64,000 bases of DNA. It comes from Dioscorea cayenensis subsp. rotundata. Taxonomy: Eukaryota; Streptophyta; Magnoliopsida; Dioscoreales; Dioscoreaceae. Below, in pieces: positions 24,988 through 37,497 of the stretch (its first letter is position 1; every line of letters starts with the position of its first letter). The stretch covers positions 1,240,001 to 1,304,000 of the forward strand of contig NC_052477.1 in assembly GCF_009730915.1 (NCBI RefSeq), read 5' to 3'. The notes below the pieces were generated by a model. That model saw only the letters and a list, made by a program, of their open reading frames with translations. It ran no database searches and was not told the DNA's origin. A program made the translations under genes and the position numbers.

Positions 24988-25189
24988 CTTTCTTCTTTGA
25001 GGTTGATGTTGATATTGACAGGCAAAGACTATAAACTTGAGAGTTAGACTTTGAAGTGGTTTTTGCCTTTTACTAGTCATCAAACATTCTAATTGGTGGT
25101 TGTGTATTAATGTTCAACAAGATAAGCTCATATGTTTACTTTATTTTCGTGGCAGTGCAAGAGTGAAATTGTCATATGAGAAGGAATAT

Positions 25190-25220
<31 letters not shown>

Positions 25221-26349
25221 GTAAAGGAGTTGCACAAATGTATAATCATGGACTTAAAATTTCAAAGAAAATCCTTAGAAAGAGTTACAAAATAATTATA
25301 TAGGATTTAATTAGAAGAGGGACTTGGATATTAATTAATCAAATATATTATATTTGAAGAAATAATATATCAATCATGTTGTATTATTATGTGTTAAACT
25401 ACAATTAGATCTCAAAGTTTTAGGCGGAATTGTCTTTAGTCTTTAAGATATGAAAATGTTTAATTGAACTATTGAGCTTTTCTAAGATATATATATGTAT
25501 AATTTTTTTATGTAAAGGTATGGATCCAAATGGTCTACATATATTTTATCCTTTATTTAGTCGAGGTATCTTCAATTCTTTTAATGAATTTGTCTAACAT
25601 ATTAACTGATACTATGCTTTTTAAAAATATCATAAAAATATTATTTTTAAATTATTATTAAGGGGCTAATCACGGAAAAAAAGTCCATAAAAATATAATT
25701 AATTTTCTATTTATTTTTTTAAGTCTGTCTTTCATACAGGCTAATTCAAATTATAGGCATATTTAGTTTAAATCAAGCTCTACCGATTCAGATGTTAAAA
25801 AGAATAACTTATAAATTTTAGTAGCTTAGAAATATCAACGATCCACTTATATTATGTGTATTTGTTCTAATTCTCAGATTTCTCATTTAGATTATAAATG
25901 TATCTATTCTAATTCTTGGGCAATTTTTCAATAAATTTAGTGGTTTATAACTTTTATAAAGAAAAATCTCGGACAATAATTTTTTTTTTTTCTCTCAAAA
26001 ATATCTTACATATATACTAATTCTAATTCTCAAATTATTCTAAGCTAATTCCAATTTCTCCTAGAGAATGAAGCTTCCTAGCTTATGTCATGGCATGTAA
26101 AATTTATACCAACCAGCAATAAGACGAGCATTCTCAAAAGAACCGCCACAAGCACTAGAAGAAGTAAGAAAACATCCATTGTATATGATTTGCATGGAAC
26201 ATCAACAAAGAACTTGAATGGAAATGAATTTTGAGGGAAATCACAAGGACAAAAAAATCCCCTTCCCCCCAAAATTTAAATGTGTATTTTTGTTTTTTGC
26301 TGAAAGTATAATCAAACATGGATGTTTAATTGATGTTGGTTGCCTCTCC
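24143..26349. other. AT-rich spacer between convergent PR-10 and pectinesterase genes
   Basis: No gene supported. It contains TA, TTTA and ATT runs (for example about 24949-24987 and 25187-25220). The corresponding spacer in the second PR-10/pectinesterase unit is only 347 bp. Confidence 0.6.
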
Positions 26350-28130
26350 TCACTTTTGCACAAAATTGGCCATATACGGCACTCCGGTCGCCGGCAGCCA
26401 TAAGTGTCCTTGAATAAATCTCTCCACCGAGTACCTGCTCGCTTTGGTGTAGTTTATTTTCTTGATACCCTTCCATTTCACTCTCTTATCAGTCACTGAT
26501 CCGGGACCTGTGTTTTCCAATTCCGCATATGTGCAAGTATTCAAACCGAAATCTCCGACCCAAGGTAACCACCCTTCGGGGGCAATAAGATCGTCGATCT
26601 CAGTCTGAATTATGATAGTTCTTGAGTACTGCTTCCATGGCCTACCGAGGTAGCTCTTGATAGTGTGCCTCAATGGATAGAGCGCAGGGTCTGCGACGAT
26701 CTTGCATTTGTGGAGGATAATGCCGGAAGGTTGGCGGAGATCCTTTCGTCCTTGTGCAGTCACAATGTTTTGTTGATTTTCCATTGGCCTCCTCACTACC
26801 ATTTTGCAGTTTTGGAAGATCGACGGAGAGTCACCGAAGATGAAATCAATGGTGCCGGAGATTGTACAGTCTCGGTAGAATTGTCTTTTCACATGTGCGT
26901 ACAATGTATCTTGATAGGCATCCATTTGGCATTGGTAGAACACTGCTCTATCACTGCTCACTCTCAATGCCACTGCCTGGTGTTTTTCAGGTCCGGCAGT
27001 GTTTTCCATCCCGATATCTTTTGCAAGGAATCCATCGCCAATTACAGCTGCAACAAACAAATTAATTGATATATTAGCATGTCGGCATTTTATCTATTTG
27101 TATTATATTTTACTTCTCAGTTCTCACCCATTGAAGCCGTTCTGAAAGTGTTGATTCCATCAATATAGTTCTTGTGTCCGGTAATTCTTGTTTTTGTCTG
27201 CCCATCGCCGATCATGAACACATTGAGCATATCTTTGCTGATTTCGACATACTCATTGTAGACTCCTTCCTTGACATAAATCACATAATAACTTGTATTT
27301 GTTTTTCTTGGAACTCCCTGGAGAGCTTCACTGATGGTTTTAAAGTCACCGGAGCCATCCTTAGCGACTGTGACAGCAGGCTTCATTTGCAAGGGCGACA
27401 TGCCAAGAAGACTCCGACTACCGGGCGACAACCAAGACGGGAAGTCTCCGGTCTTCGCCTCAGCAAGAAGTCTCCTGTTGAACTGCGGAATGTTGATCAA
27501 ACCGATAAGTGCACCCAACCCGTCTACCATGGCCAATGCATTGCTAGACATTTGTTTCGAAATGTTTAGAGCGGCAGCCATGGACTGACCAGCGTCGGAA
27601 GTGACATTCAAGAAGCCATCAAGGCAACTTTCTTGGTAAGTCACGACGGCGCTAAGCCACACCTTAATATCGTCAACCATGTTGTCGATCGTACTGGCAT
27701 CGAAGTTACTAAAGCGATCAATTGTATCTTGAAGATCTTGAACAGCATAGCCAAAAACTTCACGGCAATCCTTAAGAGCTCCAACACTCAAAGGATCCTT
27801 CTCGGCATTTAAGAGAAGGGTGGAATGGTTCAATGCTTGTTTAATTTGGTCACTAGTAACTTGGAAGGCGAGTTTTACAAGCTCTTTCGGGTCGGTAATG
27901 TTGCCGGCTGCCGCGGTAAGGGTTTCTTCACATGTTTGTTTGTAATCAGTTGGGTGGCAGATGTTTTGAATGGCTTTTACGGAGGTCTTGATTTGGCCTG
28001 AGCTGTTTGTGGAGGCGGTCGGAGATGGTGCATTGGGGTTTTTATCAGTGAGAGTGATGACGATAACAGTGACAATGGCGACAAGAAGGATAACTGAGCC
28101 ACCGATGATGGCGAGCTTCTTCTTGGCCAT
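26350..28130 (-). CDS. Pectinesterase with N-terminal inhibitor domain (type I PME), first copy
   Basis: Removes methyl esters from cell-wall homogalacturonan. Two exons, 28130-27128 and 27047-26350, give 566 residues, normal for a pro-PME. A hydrophobic signal anchor (about 8-27) is followed by the PME-inhibitor domain (about 48-205, beginning ICHPTDYKQTC). The subtilase processing motif RRLL is at 219-222 and a second site, RSLL, at 239-242. The catalytic domain runs from about 251. Active-site residues are present: Q358 in QAVALR, Q380-D381 in YQDTLY, D402 in DFIFG and R470 in LGRPW. The intron falls at codon 335. The ATG is chosen because MAKKK and the anchor follow directly and a TATA box lies 124 bp upstream. 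It is convergent with the PR-10 gene at 23563. The sister gene at 38408-40181 has the same length and intron position, with about 85-88% identity by eye. It looks intact. Confidence 0.95.
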
Positions 28131-28253
28131 GGTTAGGGAGGGAGAGCTTATTAGGCAAGGTCCCTAACCAATGGCACAAGAAGAGAGTTTATTTGGAGGG
28201 TGGAAGAGTGGAGAGGGATCCAATGGGATGGTTTGATTATTAGAAGAAGGTGG

Positions 28254-28262
28254 TTTTTATAG
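28254..28262 (-). promoter_or_regulatory. TATA box of pectinesterase copy 1
   Basis: CTATAAAAA on the minus strand, 124 bp upstream of the start codon. The sister gene has a TATA box at the same distance. Confidence 0.6.
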
Positions 28263-28356
28263 ATGCATGAATGGTGAAAATAAGGGGTGGTCCTCAAGTT
28301 GAGGATCATTCTCCTGCGTGAAAGGATAACCTAGTATTCTTGAATTAGTTTAGAGA

Positions 28357-28700
28357 CCGTGGTTCTGAAAACTAATGAGTCAAAACATATATTATAAACA
28401 AAATAAAATAGCATTGCTACAAAATATTATATATATATATATATATATGAGACGGTGTCCTCTAAGAATGTTAGTAGATCTTGTATCTATGAACATTGGT
28501 GTTGAACCATGGTTCCTGAAAACTAGTGAGTCGAAACATCTATGAAAAACAAAATAAAATAGCATTGCTAAGAAATATTATATATATATATATATATATA
28601 TGAGGTTGCATTCTCTAAAACATCTATGAAAAACAAAATAAAATAGCATTGCTATGAACGTTCTTGTATCTAAGAACGTTTATAGATCTTGTATCAACAA
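28357..28700. repeat. Tandem repeat of ~135-150 bp with embedded (TA)n, two full copies and a part
   Basis: The block with GTGGTTCTGAAAACTA, then AACAAAATAAAATAGCATTG and a TA run, recurs at about 28357-28495 and 28505-28605. A third partial copy starts near 28617. It lies just upstream of the first pectinesterase promoter. The second pectinesterase gene lacks it. Confidence 0.75.
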
Positions 28701-29458
28701 ACTTTGGTATTAAACTGTTGGATTGAATCCAATAGTCTCAAATTCAAACTACAATTTTCATCCAAAATTTACTGTGCTGTGAATAGTATTATTGGTATTT
28801 CAGTGAAAAATGGGATGCATAATATTTTAATTTGAACCATCAGATTGTGATCAGACAAATTATAAAAAACAACACAGCACCCAACTACCTATTTCTTAAT
28901 CCAATACAAGCTTTTGGAACTATTTATGGAACCGTTGACAACCCCATTAATCTGTCTCCATCAATCTCTTTCTTTTTATCAAGTGCGGATGTTCTATGAA
29001 CTTATGCAATTGACGTATACTATATATATATATAGTTATAACAATGAGGGAGGTTATTGAGATTTATTTTGGGATAAATAATTTTATATTGTAATTTCAA
29101 TATAGATAAAATTTTATAGACATTAAATTATAATGTTTCAAAGACCATGGAGATTATTTTAGTTTTTATAAATGGAAATGGAATACTCTCTTAGTCCAAT
29201 CTGAATTATAAAATATTAATTATTATTTTTTTATAAAATAGATAACTCATATCAAACATTACACCCTCATCCTGAATGTACTAAGGTTTATACCCAGTTG
29301 TTTAACGATAATACGAACACTTTATACATTCTATTATAAAAAAAAAATCTTACCTAAAATAATACAAAATAAAAAAATAATAATAAACATTTTTAATATA
29401 ATCGGCAAATTTTATTAAAATTTTAGGTGCTTTTAATTCTCAATATTTATTTTTAAAA
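28701..29458. other. Spacer, no gene seen
   Basis: AT-rich upstream DNA between pectinesterase copy 1 and the LINE. No coding or RNA feature recognised. Confidence 0.5.
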
Positions 29459-32400
29459 GGTGGATAAACCACATTTATTAATAAAAGGCCAGAACAGGAA
29501 AAAAACATAAAAGGAGCCAAAGTTCTATAAAAAAATACACCAGAAGTGGGATAAGAAGACAACAAACCAACCAAAAGAAAGAGAAGAAAGAGAAGAACCT
29601 AAAGGAAGGGGAGTTCCTTTAAGGGTACAAAGACATCAAAGAACTAGTCCTTGCCCAGGGAAGAAGGTCTCGACGACGGGGCATCCTGCACCATATCTCT
29701 AGGGGTCAGAAAATCCGGACTTCTCTTGATCTTTGACATTGATTCCTCAAGTTTCTCCTTTTTCAAATTCAGAGCTGCATTGAACCATGAAAGTAACATA
29801 CGATCAATCTTTATAATAATGGACCCAGTCGAAAGACAAATAGAAGTGAAAATGCGAGCATTTCTTTCGAGACAAAGTTCCAATTGATAGCCCTCACTAG
29901 CATATCCCAAAATGGGATTAATGATTTCGATCACCATCTTTCTCCTCCAATACCCCCAAAGGTCCTTGAGAGACCTAGGACAATGACGGACCCCAAAAAG
30001 ATGTCCAAAGTAGTTCTAGATATGTGAGGCAATAGGGCAATGGAGAAGGAGATGATCAGCGGTCTCAACTGCTATGTGACACAGCACACAAGTGGTAATC
30101 TGAAAGAGATTATATCTACGCAAGGCTAAGTTCTTGAGAGTCAAAATCTTGTTGTCCCGAGCTAGCCAGTTGAAAAGGTTAATCTTTCTCGGGCAAACAC
30201 CTTTCAGGATGACAGGTGTCCAATGACATCGCAAATCCCCATCGTTCAAGAAATTATAGAACAATTTCACATAAAACCTTCCATTAATTAGCCGTAAGAT
30301 TCCAATGTTTTTTATCCTTCGCAGAAGAGAGATACACAATAGTGTCATTGATAAGGTTGCTCGAAGCTGGGAAGTCATTCAAGGGGAACACAGACATCAT
30401 GCTCATAAAATCCCTGATCGATTCCTCCTTACATTGGGCTAACTGGAAAAGATGAGACCATATGTCTGCCGATACATGACCCTTGACCCAATTGTCCAAC
30501 CAAAATAGAGTAGAGGCCCCATTCTGGATAAGAGAGGATAAATTTTTCCTAAAGACAGGAAGGAAGTACAAAGTCATTCCAGAAATAGGATCACATCTAC
30601 ACTGCTTATGATATAAATTCCACATGGCGGAATTTCTAAAATAATTCTCTTGAAGGATGTCCTCTCCGCACCAGCGAACACTAGAAGCAATATTCCACCA
30701 CCATTTACCAAGTAGAGAACTATTAAAAGTTTGCAGACTTAGAATGCCCTACCAGCCTGCTTGCTCTCTAGATCGACACAATTTCGCCCAACTAACTAGT
30801 ATGATGTTGTTTTGTTGGGTGTCAGGACTTGACCAAAGAAAGTCTTTGCGAATCTTGTCAATATTCTTAGCTACCCAAGAAGGAAGTTTGAAGATTGGCA
30901 TCTAGTAGGTGGGGATGGCCTTGAGCGAGTTCAACAGGGGTGAGCCTTCCGCCTAAGGAGAGTAATTTAGATTTCCATGAAGCAAGTCTTGACCGAATTT
31001 TGTTAAGAAGGATATCCCAGTCCTGCCTTCTTGGTCTTCCTCTCGAAATTGGGATACCAAGGTAGGTAATTGGAAGGGCACCCGAACTGCAGTGAATCGT
31101 CCTAGAAAAGGTGATATGAGGTGTGAGGTTTCTTTGAGAGGCGAACAAGCAAGTTTTATCAAAGTTGACCATGAGGCCCTAGATGCCCTCAAAAATGTAA
31201 AGAATTAGTTTGATGATTCGAAGGTCTTCTCCTCCTCAACTCGTTAAGATGAGAAGATCACCAGCGTATTGCAGATGACATATCTTAACTCCAGTGTCAC
31301 CAAGAACTACCCCATGGAGTATACTAGAATTAAGCGCATTGTTAAACATGGTGCTAAGTACATCAATCGCAAGGATAAAAAGAAGAGGAGAGAGGGGGTC
31401 CCTCTGTCTAAGTCCTCTGCGGTATCTGACATAGCCACTTTGGCAACCATTGATGAGAAATTTCTCTTTGGGGAAAGTGAGGATAGAGTTAATCCATCTA
31501 ATCCATTTATCACTAAAACCCCTATCTTTTAAAAGCTCTAATAAAGAAGAACCAATCACCGAGTATCAAAGGCTTTTTGCAAAGTCAACTTTAAGAATCA
31601 ATCTGGACAGGCGATGCTTTTTGCATGTAGAAGATGAGTTCGTGAGCGGTGACAATGTTATCAGTTATACACCTCCCTTTTATGAATCTCGATTGAGTCT
31701 CATCAATTAATGCGTCAATCTTAAGTCTTAGATCCATTTTGCTAAAATCTTTGAAAGCGATCTTAAGGGACAAGTTGATCAAACTTATAGGACAATAGTG
31801 TGAGGGATTTTTAGGGCTTTGGCTTTTAGGAATTAGAGCAATGTTAACCCAATTAATTCTTTCTAAGTTGGCTCTCCCCCAGTAAAAATCATCACAAATT
31901 TTGAAGATATCATTTTTGACAATATCTTAATATTTCTGAAAGAAAAAGATCAGGAAACCATCCGGTCTAGGAGCTTTATCAGCATTCAAATCAAAGACCG
32001 TCCTTCTTATTTCTTCTTGAGAAAACGGGATGTCAAGAGATAAAAGGTCATGCTGAGATTTGGAGCCAAGGAGATGTGACCAGCTAATCTTAATGTGGAA
32101 ACCCTAGGTTAAGCCACATAGCTTCTAATAAAAAGAGGTGAAAGAGTCACCAAAACTTTTCGTGTCATTCACCATAATATTGTTTTTAATAACCCAAGGG
32201 ATAAAATTCCTATTCCACCTTCCATTGGCAACTAAGTGGAAAAACCTGGTATTTTCATCTCCTTCTTGGAGCCAGGTCACCTGTGCCCTCTGCTTCCAGT
32301 ATATCTCTTCGTGTTTGAGGGTTTGCAAAAGTTAAATTCTCAAGGAAAGAGTCATTGGAGTATTCCTCCTCGATGAGGGGATGTGCTTCTTTATAAGTAT

Positions 32401-35400
32401 CTAGAATATCAATCTCATGCAATAATGCCAGCTTCTTGAGTTTAATCGATCCAAAGTCCGATTTCGCCCAATGCTTGAGTTTAATCTTCTTGGCGAGGAT
32501 GAAAGCCCCACATCCTTGGAAATGAGAAGTACTTCACCAGACATTGATAAGATCTAGAAAATATTCCGCCGAACACCATGTCCGTTCAAAGTGAAATGAA
32601 CGCTGACTGAGGAATGATCTCCTGATTCAAGTCTTACTGGGACATGGTCAGAGCCTAATCTTGGAAGATAGTTTTGAGTGGCTTTGGGGAAAAGAGAGGT
32701 CCAGTCAAGGTTGACTAGGAAGCGATCTAGTTTAACCCAAATTGAATTAGCTTGCCCATTGGTCCAAGTAAACCGTTTACCAAAAGATAGAGGCCCAACT
32801 AAGTGAAGGTTCCTAATTAACATTTGCACAAGTCTGATATCATCAAGATTAGGACAACCATTCGACTTGTCCCAGGGGGAGAAAATTAAGTTAAAATCAC
32901 CATAAATTACCCAGGGCACACCCACCCCCAGATGGCAATTTCTAATTTCATTCCAGAAGTTAGGTTTTAAATGACGTGCATGCATTTGGTCCATAAACTG
33001 AGGTACAAACCTAGCAAATCTCATTAGATTTGATCCTAAATTCAATTGAGAGGTAGTAAGTGCCTTGAAAAATCATGTGCCCCTCAAACAAACTATTGTT
33101 CCACCCTATAATCATACTATCCACTAAACCTAAAGCAGGGGTGAAGATAAAATGATCACGACGGGATCCACCAACTAACCTCCAGATGGTAGGGTCAGTT
33201 GTACTAAGCTTAGATTCCTGAATACAATAGATATCTGCATGGTGCAATTGAAGAAAGTCTTTTACAAGGAAGCGCCTTCCGGTGTCATGCTAGAAATTCC
33301 TTTCTTTTTAACTAATCTGGGCGGTTGTCATATAAAACCTGCCTCCTTGTTCCATCTCGAGGATGGTTTTTTCCTCCATTCATTTCTTCTTGTACCCTGA
33401 GTAGAGTCCTCAATTTGTCCAATGTGGAAAACCCTTTTAATTTTTTTTCCCTCAAAGTTCGATTCTAAATCTTCCATCTCACAGCTGTCTAAACTGTACC
33501 ATTCCTCTCCCGACCCCTCAGACATCTGAGTATCAGGATTCGGTAAAATATCATCTGATAGGGATCGGGTAGAGATTTCCTTAGAAAATTTGGTTGGGAC
33601 AAGCGTTCAAAAACCATGGAGAAAAACCCAACTGAAGTTCGGAGGGAGAGTGAGATTTGAGGGTGGTTTTGAAGGGTTGCAAAAGATGTTGTTTTCCTCT
33701 GAATTATCCCCACTGATGGGCTGAAATTGTCCCTGGCCTTCTGAGTTAGCGGGCTCCAATAAGGCAGCAGAATTAGTTCCAAGATTTTCAGGCCCAACTA
33801 AGTTGTTTGCATGAGCCTCCAAAGAAGGGGCAAGGCCGATGGAGAAGGGCCCAGAAGCCATCACCGGTTCTCCAATAATCTTATTATCTCCTGACTTCAC
33901 TAGGCCCGTCAGCATCTGCATTTGAGAACCTGGTTTGGTCAAGCATACACCAACTAAATCAGTACATGGCGTTTGAGAGCACGTCTCCCTCTCAGGATCA
34001 CCACGTGTTGAGTCCAAATTCGTCATCCTATCGTACTAATCTGTCCTGTCTCCCAAAATCGAAGGAATCTCGACCAATGCATGTTCAACAACACGAACAT
34101 TTTCAGGAGACTTGTGCAATGATCGGATTAAAGAATGCAACGTCGGGGAACCAGAGGGTAAAACCTAGCAAGCTTTGATCAGGCTCATGTTCAAAAGACC
34201 ATCAGTTCGGTGAGTTGCCTGTCTATGAGCATTCGGTTCTTCCTGTAGGCATCGGAGACCCCAAGAGCGATGCTCATCGGGTGATTCTCAATTGATTTCA
34301 GTGAGGCTGCGGGAGCCATGCTCTCTAAACGGGCAAGCTTTACAAGACCCTGGGAGTTGCGCTTCCCAAACAGGTCGACTGCGGTTGGGAATGAGGCCAC
34401 ATCTATGAATGTCGTTATATAGGTGGATCATGTTCAGAATTCTTCTTGTCAGTCTTGTCGTTGGCACTAGTCTGAGTGCACATCACCTCTTTCTCTTTGG
34501 CCTCACAGCTTAGAGCAGTAATCGGGCTATCTTGAGCAATCTCAGTTCTAAACTCTAAGTCCTCCTGGGGTGACGATTGATAAACATATTTCTCTAAGTC
34601 TCGCCAGAAGGTCGAGAATGGGAGATGATTATCAGTGATTAGTACAATGAACTATCGCATTCCAAAGCTCAAGACGAATTCATGAGGGAGCACCACTCGT
34701 GGTGACAACGAACTAGAACTGAGAGGAAGGACTTGTGCGGCTTGCTAGGTTGCGGGATTGCTACCAGATCACCAGTTGGCCTCAGAATATCTACCAAAAC
34801 CAACCAATTGATACAAGCATGCAGTGGGATATTCCAGATGAGGAGGACTTGAGCTTTCCCCGTCACCGAACCCATGAACCCAATCTCCACCGACCATGGT
34901 TTTTATAGAGATAACACACAGTCCCATCTTAGAAGGTAGACTCAACTCACCGATCTTGCTTGCCTTGATGGCTTCTTATTTACTGCTTAACGTGGACAAG
35001 TAAGAGCTACCCTTGAATTCATAGATGGCGCCCACTCTAGGCCCGTTCAGGGATCCTATGATGTCAAGGATAACAATTTTGGTCAGCTCTTTCCGAAACT
35101 TTACTGTCTCCTACGTTAGTGAGATTGAGAGATGAGAATGCTGCCATCTAGATCTAGTTGCAGAATCTCTATCCATTTTAGGGTTGCCATCCACTGTGTT
35201 AGCAACAACAGAAGAGCTTTCTTTTGCCTTAGGATGGACAGGACGGTGTCACGGAGGTGAGGGGAGCTCCATTCTACAGTTCACAGCCATGTGACCCTCA
35301 CCACCACAATGTTTACAAGTAAGACGGTGACAGCATTCCGAGGTTTTATGGGTAGAGCGAAGACAGTGATTGCAACTCAGCGGCGATCGAGGTCGCTTAA

Positions 35401-35874
35401 TTCTAGTCACCGGGAGAAAACCTTGTAGAGGAAAGCGAATGGCACTCGGCCTATCGGAGTTTAGATTGCGTCTATATTTACGCAAGTTGGATGTTTCCCA
35501 GCCAACCTGGAGGTCCGTCGCATCTTTCTCCGAAGTCTTCTGAATCTCCTCTGTCGACACTTGCTCTCTAGAAGGACTAACAGCTTGGACAAAAGTGGTG
35601 CCCTCCCAAACAATACTACTCTTTGGGGCAGGACGGTCTTTTCCAGGGGGCGGTTGGAACCCGACTGCCTGTTGCAGGTGAAGGTTTTACGAGACCACCC
35701 TCCTCTATCGCCTTCAGATCTTCCATACTGACCACCGTCGCAAACACCGCCAAGGATCGGAGGTCGTCGTGAAGCAAATCGCCCATTGCTTTTTACAACA
35801 CTTTTCAACGCATAATTTGGAATATGGTCAAAAGAAAAATTAAAACAATTAAAAATATATGTATTATACAACAA
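29459..35874 (-). mobile_element. Near full-length but decayed L1-type LINE
   Basis: Read on the minus strand, the parts come in LINE order. An ORF1-like region has a DUF4283-like segment (34890-34669), while two CCHC zinc knuckles (CNHCLRSTHKTSEC and CKHCGGEGHMAVNC) lie upstream at 35374-35276. The AP-endonuclease region (33247-32554) has IQESKL, WVIYGDFN and GSDHVPV. The reverse transcriptase (about 32330-30900) has RRGLRQRDPLSPLLFILAID and LQYAGDLLIL, where the usual YADD or FADD aspartate is glycine. A Cys/His zf-RVT segment (30378-30016) has CVLCHIAVETADHLLLHC. The 3' tail is at 29459. ORF2 is split into at least eight frames and the catalytic Asp is lost, so it cannot be autonomous. It separates the two PR-10/pectinesterase units. 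Confidence 0.9.
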
Positions 35875-35889
35875 GTATTGTGTTTTTGT

Positions 35890-36062
35890 TGTTATGACTC
35901 TTTCACCTTGTAGGGCTATTATCCTGGTGCTTTTCTTTGTCTGTCTTTGTTTTTTGTTGTTCCTCTATTGTTCATTTTTTTTCGTACTTGTGTTCCACAC
36001 CTAATAGATGTTTGTGCTTTTTTTAATACATGTGGCCGGTTTATCCACTTTTAAAAAAAAAA
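35890..36062 (+). mobile_element. 5'-truncated LINE 3' end in opposite orientation
   Basis: Plus-strand T-rich 3'-UTR text ends GGTTTATCCACTTTT followed by an A run, the same tail as the minus-strand LINE at 29459. Because that LINE already has its own 3' tail, this is best read as a second, truncated insertion beside its 5' end. Confidence 0.6.
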
Positions 36063-36320
36063 GTTACAATTTATTTTCCTCTTAACACAAAAAAAGTTGA
36101 GGGTTTTAATTATCCATAGATATATGTATATATATAAAAATTATTAATAAAAAATAAATAAATAAATAAATAACCTTCCTCATACTTTATTCCAAATATG
36201 TGAATCAGAAAGTAGACATAGGTAGATTTGCCAAACAAAGCAGGAAAATGAAAATACAGACAGCCAGGCACACAGGAATCTTATTCCATAGATCACAGAC
36301 ACTAATTATATAACTCATGT

Positions 36321-36876
36321 TCATGCACAGGCATCAGGGTTTGCAAGGAGATAAGCCTCTGCAGCCTTGACAAATGCAGTGAGAGCCCCCTTTGCTTTCA
36401 CTTCCTCATCGGTAACTTCGACGCCAGGGAGAAGCTTGTATGTCATGACCATCTTAACAGCACATCCTCCGGTGCTCGACGGAGTGAACTTGTACTCAGT
36501 TGTGGCCGATTCAAGCTTCTTTCCTAAATCACCTCCTTCCACAAGGCTTTGCTTAGACTCGAGTTTTTCCAAGTCGACAAAATCAAGACGCTCCTTAATA
36601 TACTCAAATGGCATCACTACAATCAATGGAATTAATTCATCATGAATACGAAAATATATATCTATCGAAAAAAATAACATTAGATTTAGATAGCAAACCT
36701 GGTGTGAAGTTGAATTGCCTAACACTTCCAACGCCTTCAGTTTCATTGAGAGTGATGATTTGAGCACTCGAGATGATCTCCGGTGTGGCCTTCGGCGCGA
36801 GGTTGTGCCACTCGAGCAGCGCTTTGAAAAGCCGGGAAGCGGCTACCGGAGACTCAACTTCTACTGTCCAACTCAT
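36321..36876 (-). CDS. PR-10 / Bet v 1-like protein (left member of head-to-head pair)
   Basis: Exon 1 is 36876-36699 and exon 2 36616-36321, giving 157 residues, the family's usual length. It starts MSWTVEVESPVAASRLFKAL. The glycine-loop region reads TEGVGSVRQFNFTPG and lies at the exon junction, where PR-10 introns normally sit. Exon 2 has VMPFEYIKERLDFVD, TTEYKFTPSSTGGCAVKMVM, and a C-terminal helix ending KAAEAYLLANPDACA. The Bet v 1 fold makes a cavity for hydrophobic ligands; PR-10 proteins are typically cytosolic and stress- or pathogen-induced. Both splice sites are canonical and the frame is open. It is divergent from, and nearly identical to, the gene at 37498 inside an inverted repeat. 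A TATA-like CATAAATAG (36956-36964) lies 80 bp upstream. Confidence 0.93.
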
Positions 36877-36955
36877 TCTTCCTCTTTCCTTAATTTCAAT
36901 ACTACCTCGAGCTCTTGTGAAACTGATTGTGAGGAAGAATGGTGATTGAAGGTGA

Positions 36956-36964
36956 CTATTTATG
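36956..36964 (-). promoter_or_regulatory. TATA box of left PR-10 gene
   Basis: CATAAATAG on the minus strand, 80 bp upstream of the ATG, in mirror position to the TATA box of the right-hand gene. Confidence 0.55.
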
Positions 36965-37408
36965 GAAGGTCTAGTATGGTTGGTGAATAAAAGTTGACAA
37001 CATGTATAGCAAAACATGGAACATGCTACATGGATTGAATATTAAAAAAAAAAAAAGAGGTTCATTTCCTTGTGATAGATCTCATCATATTGGATTTATG
37101 TGTTTCTTAATTGTTCATGAGGCAAACATTGTGTATGGAAAGTAATTTTATTAGAGAACATGGGAAGCACGTATACTCATTCTCTCTTTAATTTATCAAA
37201 GAATGGTTGGTGAATGGTGATTTCCATTATCTTTCTCTGCTAAAATATAAATGAAAGAAACACCATGTTTGCCTCATGAACTATTAAGAATAACACATAA
37301 AAGCGAATATGAGATTACAAGAAAATGAACATAGTTTTTTTTAAAGTCTATGCATGTGCCATGCTTTGCTAGGCTGTCAAATTTCATTCACCAACCCTGC
37401 AAGAACTT

Positions 37409-37417
37409 CTATAAATA
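37409..37417 (+). promoter_or_regulatory. TATA box of right PR-10 gene
   Basis: CTATAAATA, 81 bp upstream of the ATG at 37498. Confidence 0.6.
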
Positions 37418-37497
37418 CTAACCATTGATCACCATTCTTCTTCACACGCAGTTTCACAAGAGCTTGAGGTGGTATTAGAACTAAGGAAAGAGGAAGA

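Noticed and set aside
26665-27588. Plus-strand open frames of up to 134 codons in the pectinesterase genes
   Set aside because: Antisense shadows of the well-supported minus-strand exons.
29459-36062. A single LINE inverted at its 5' end by twin priming
   Set aside because: Both oppositely oriented pieces carry a LINE 3' tail, which one twin-primed insertion would not give; two insertions fit better.
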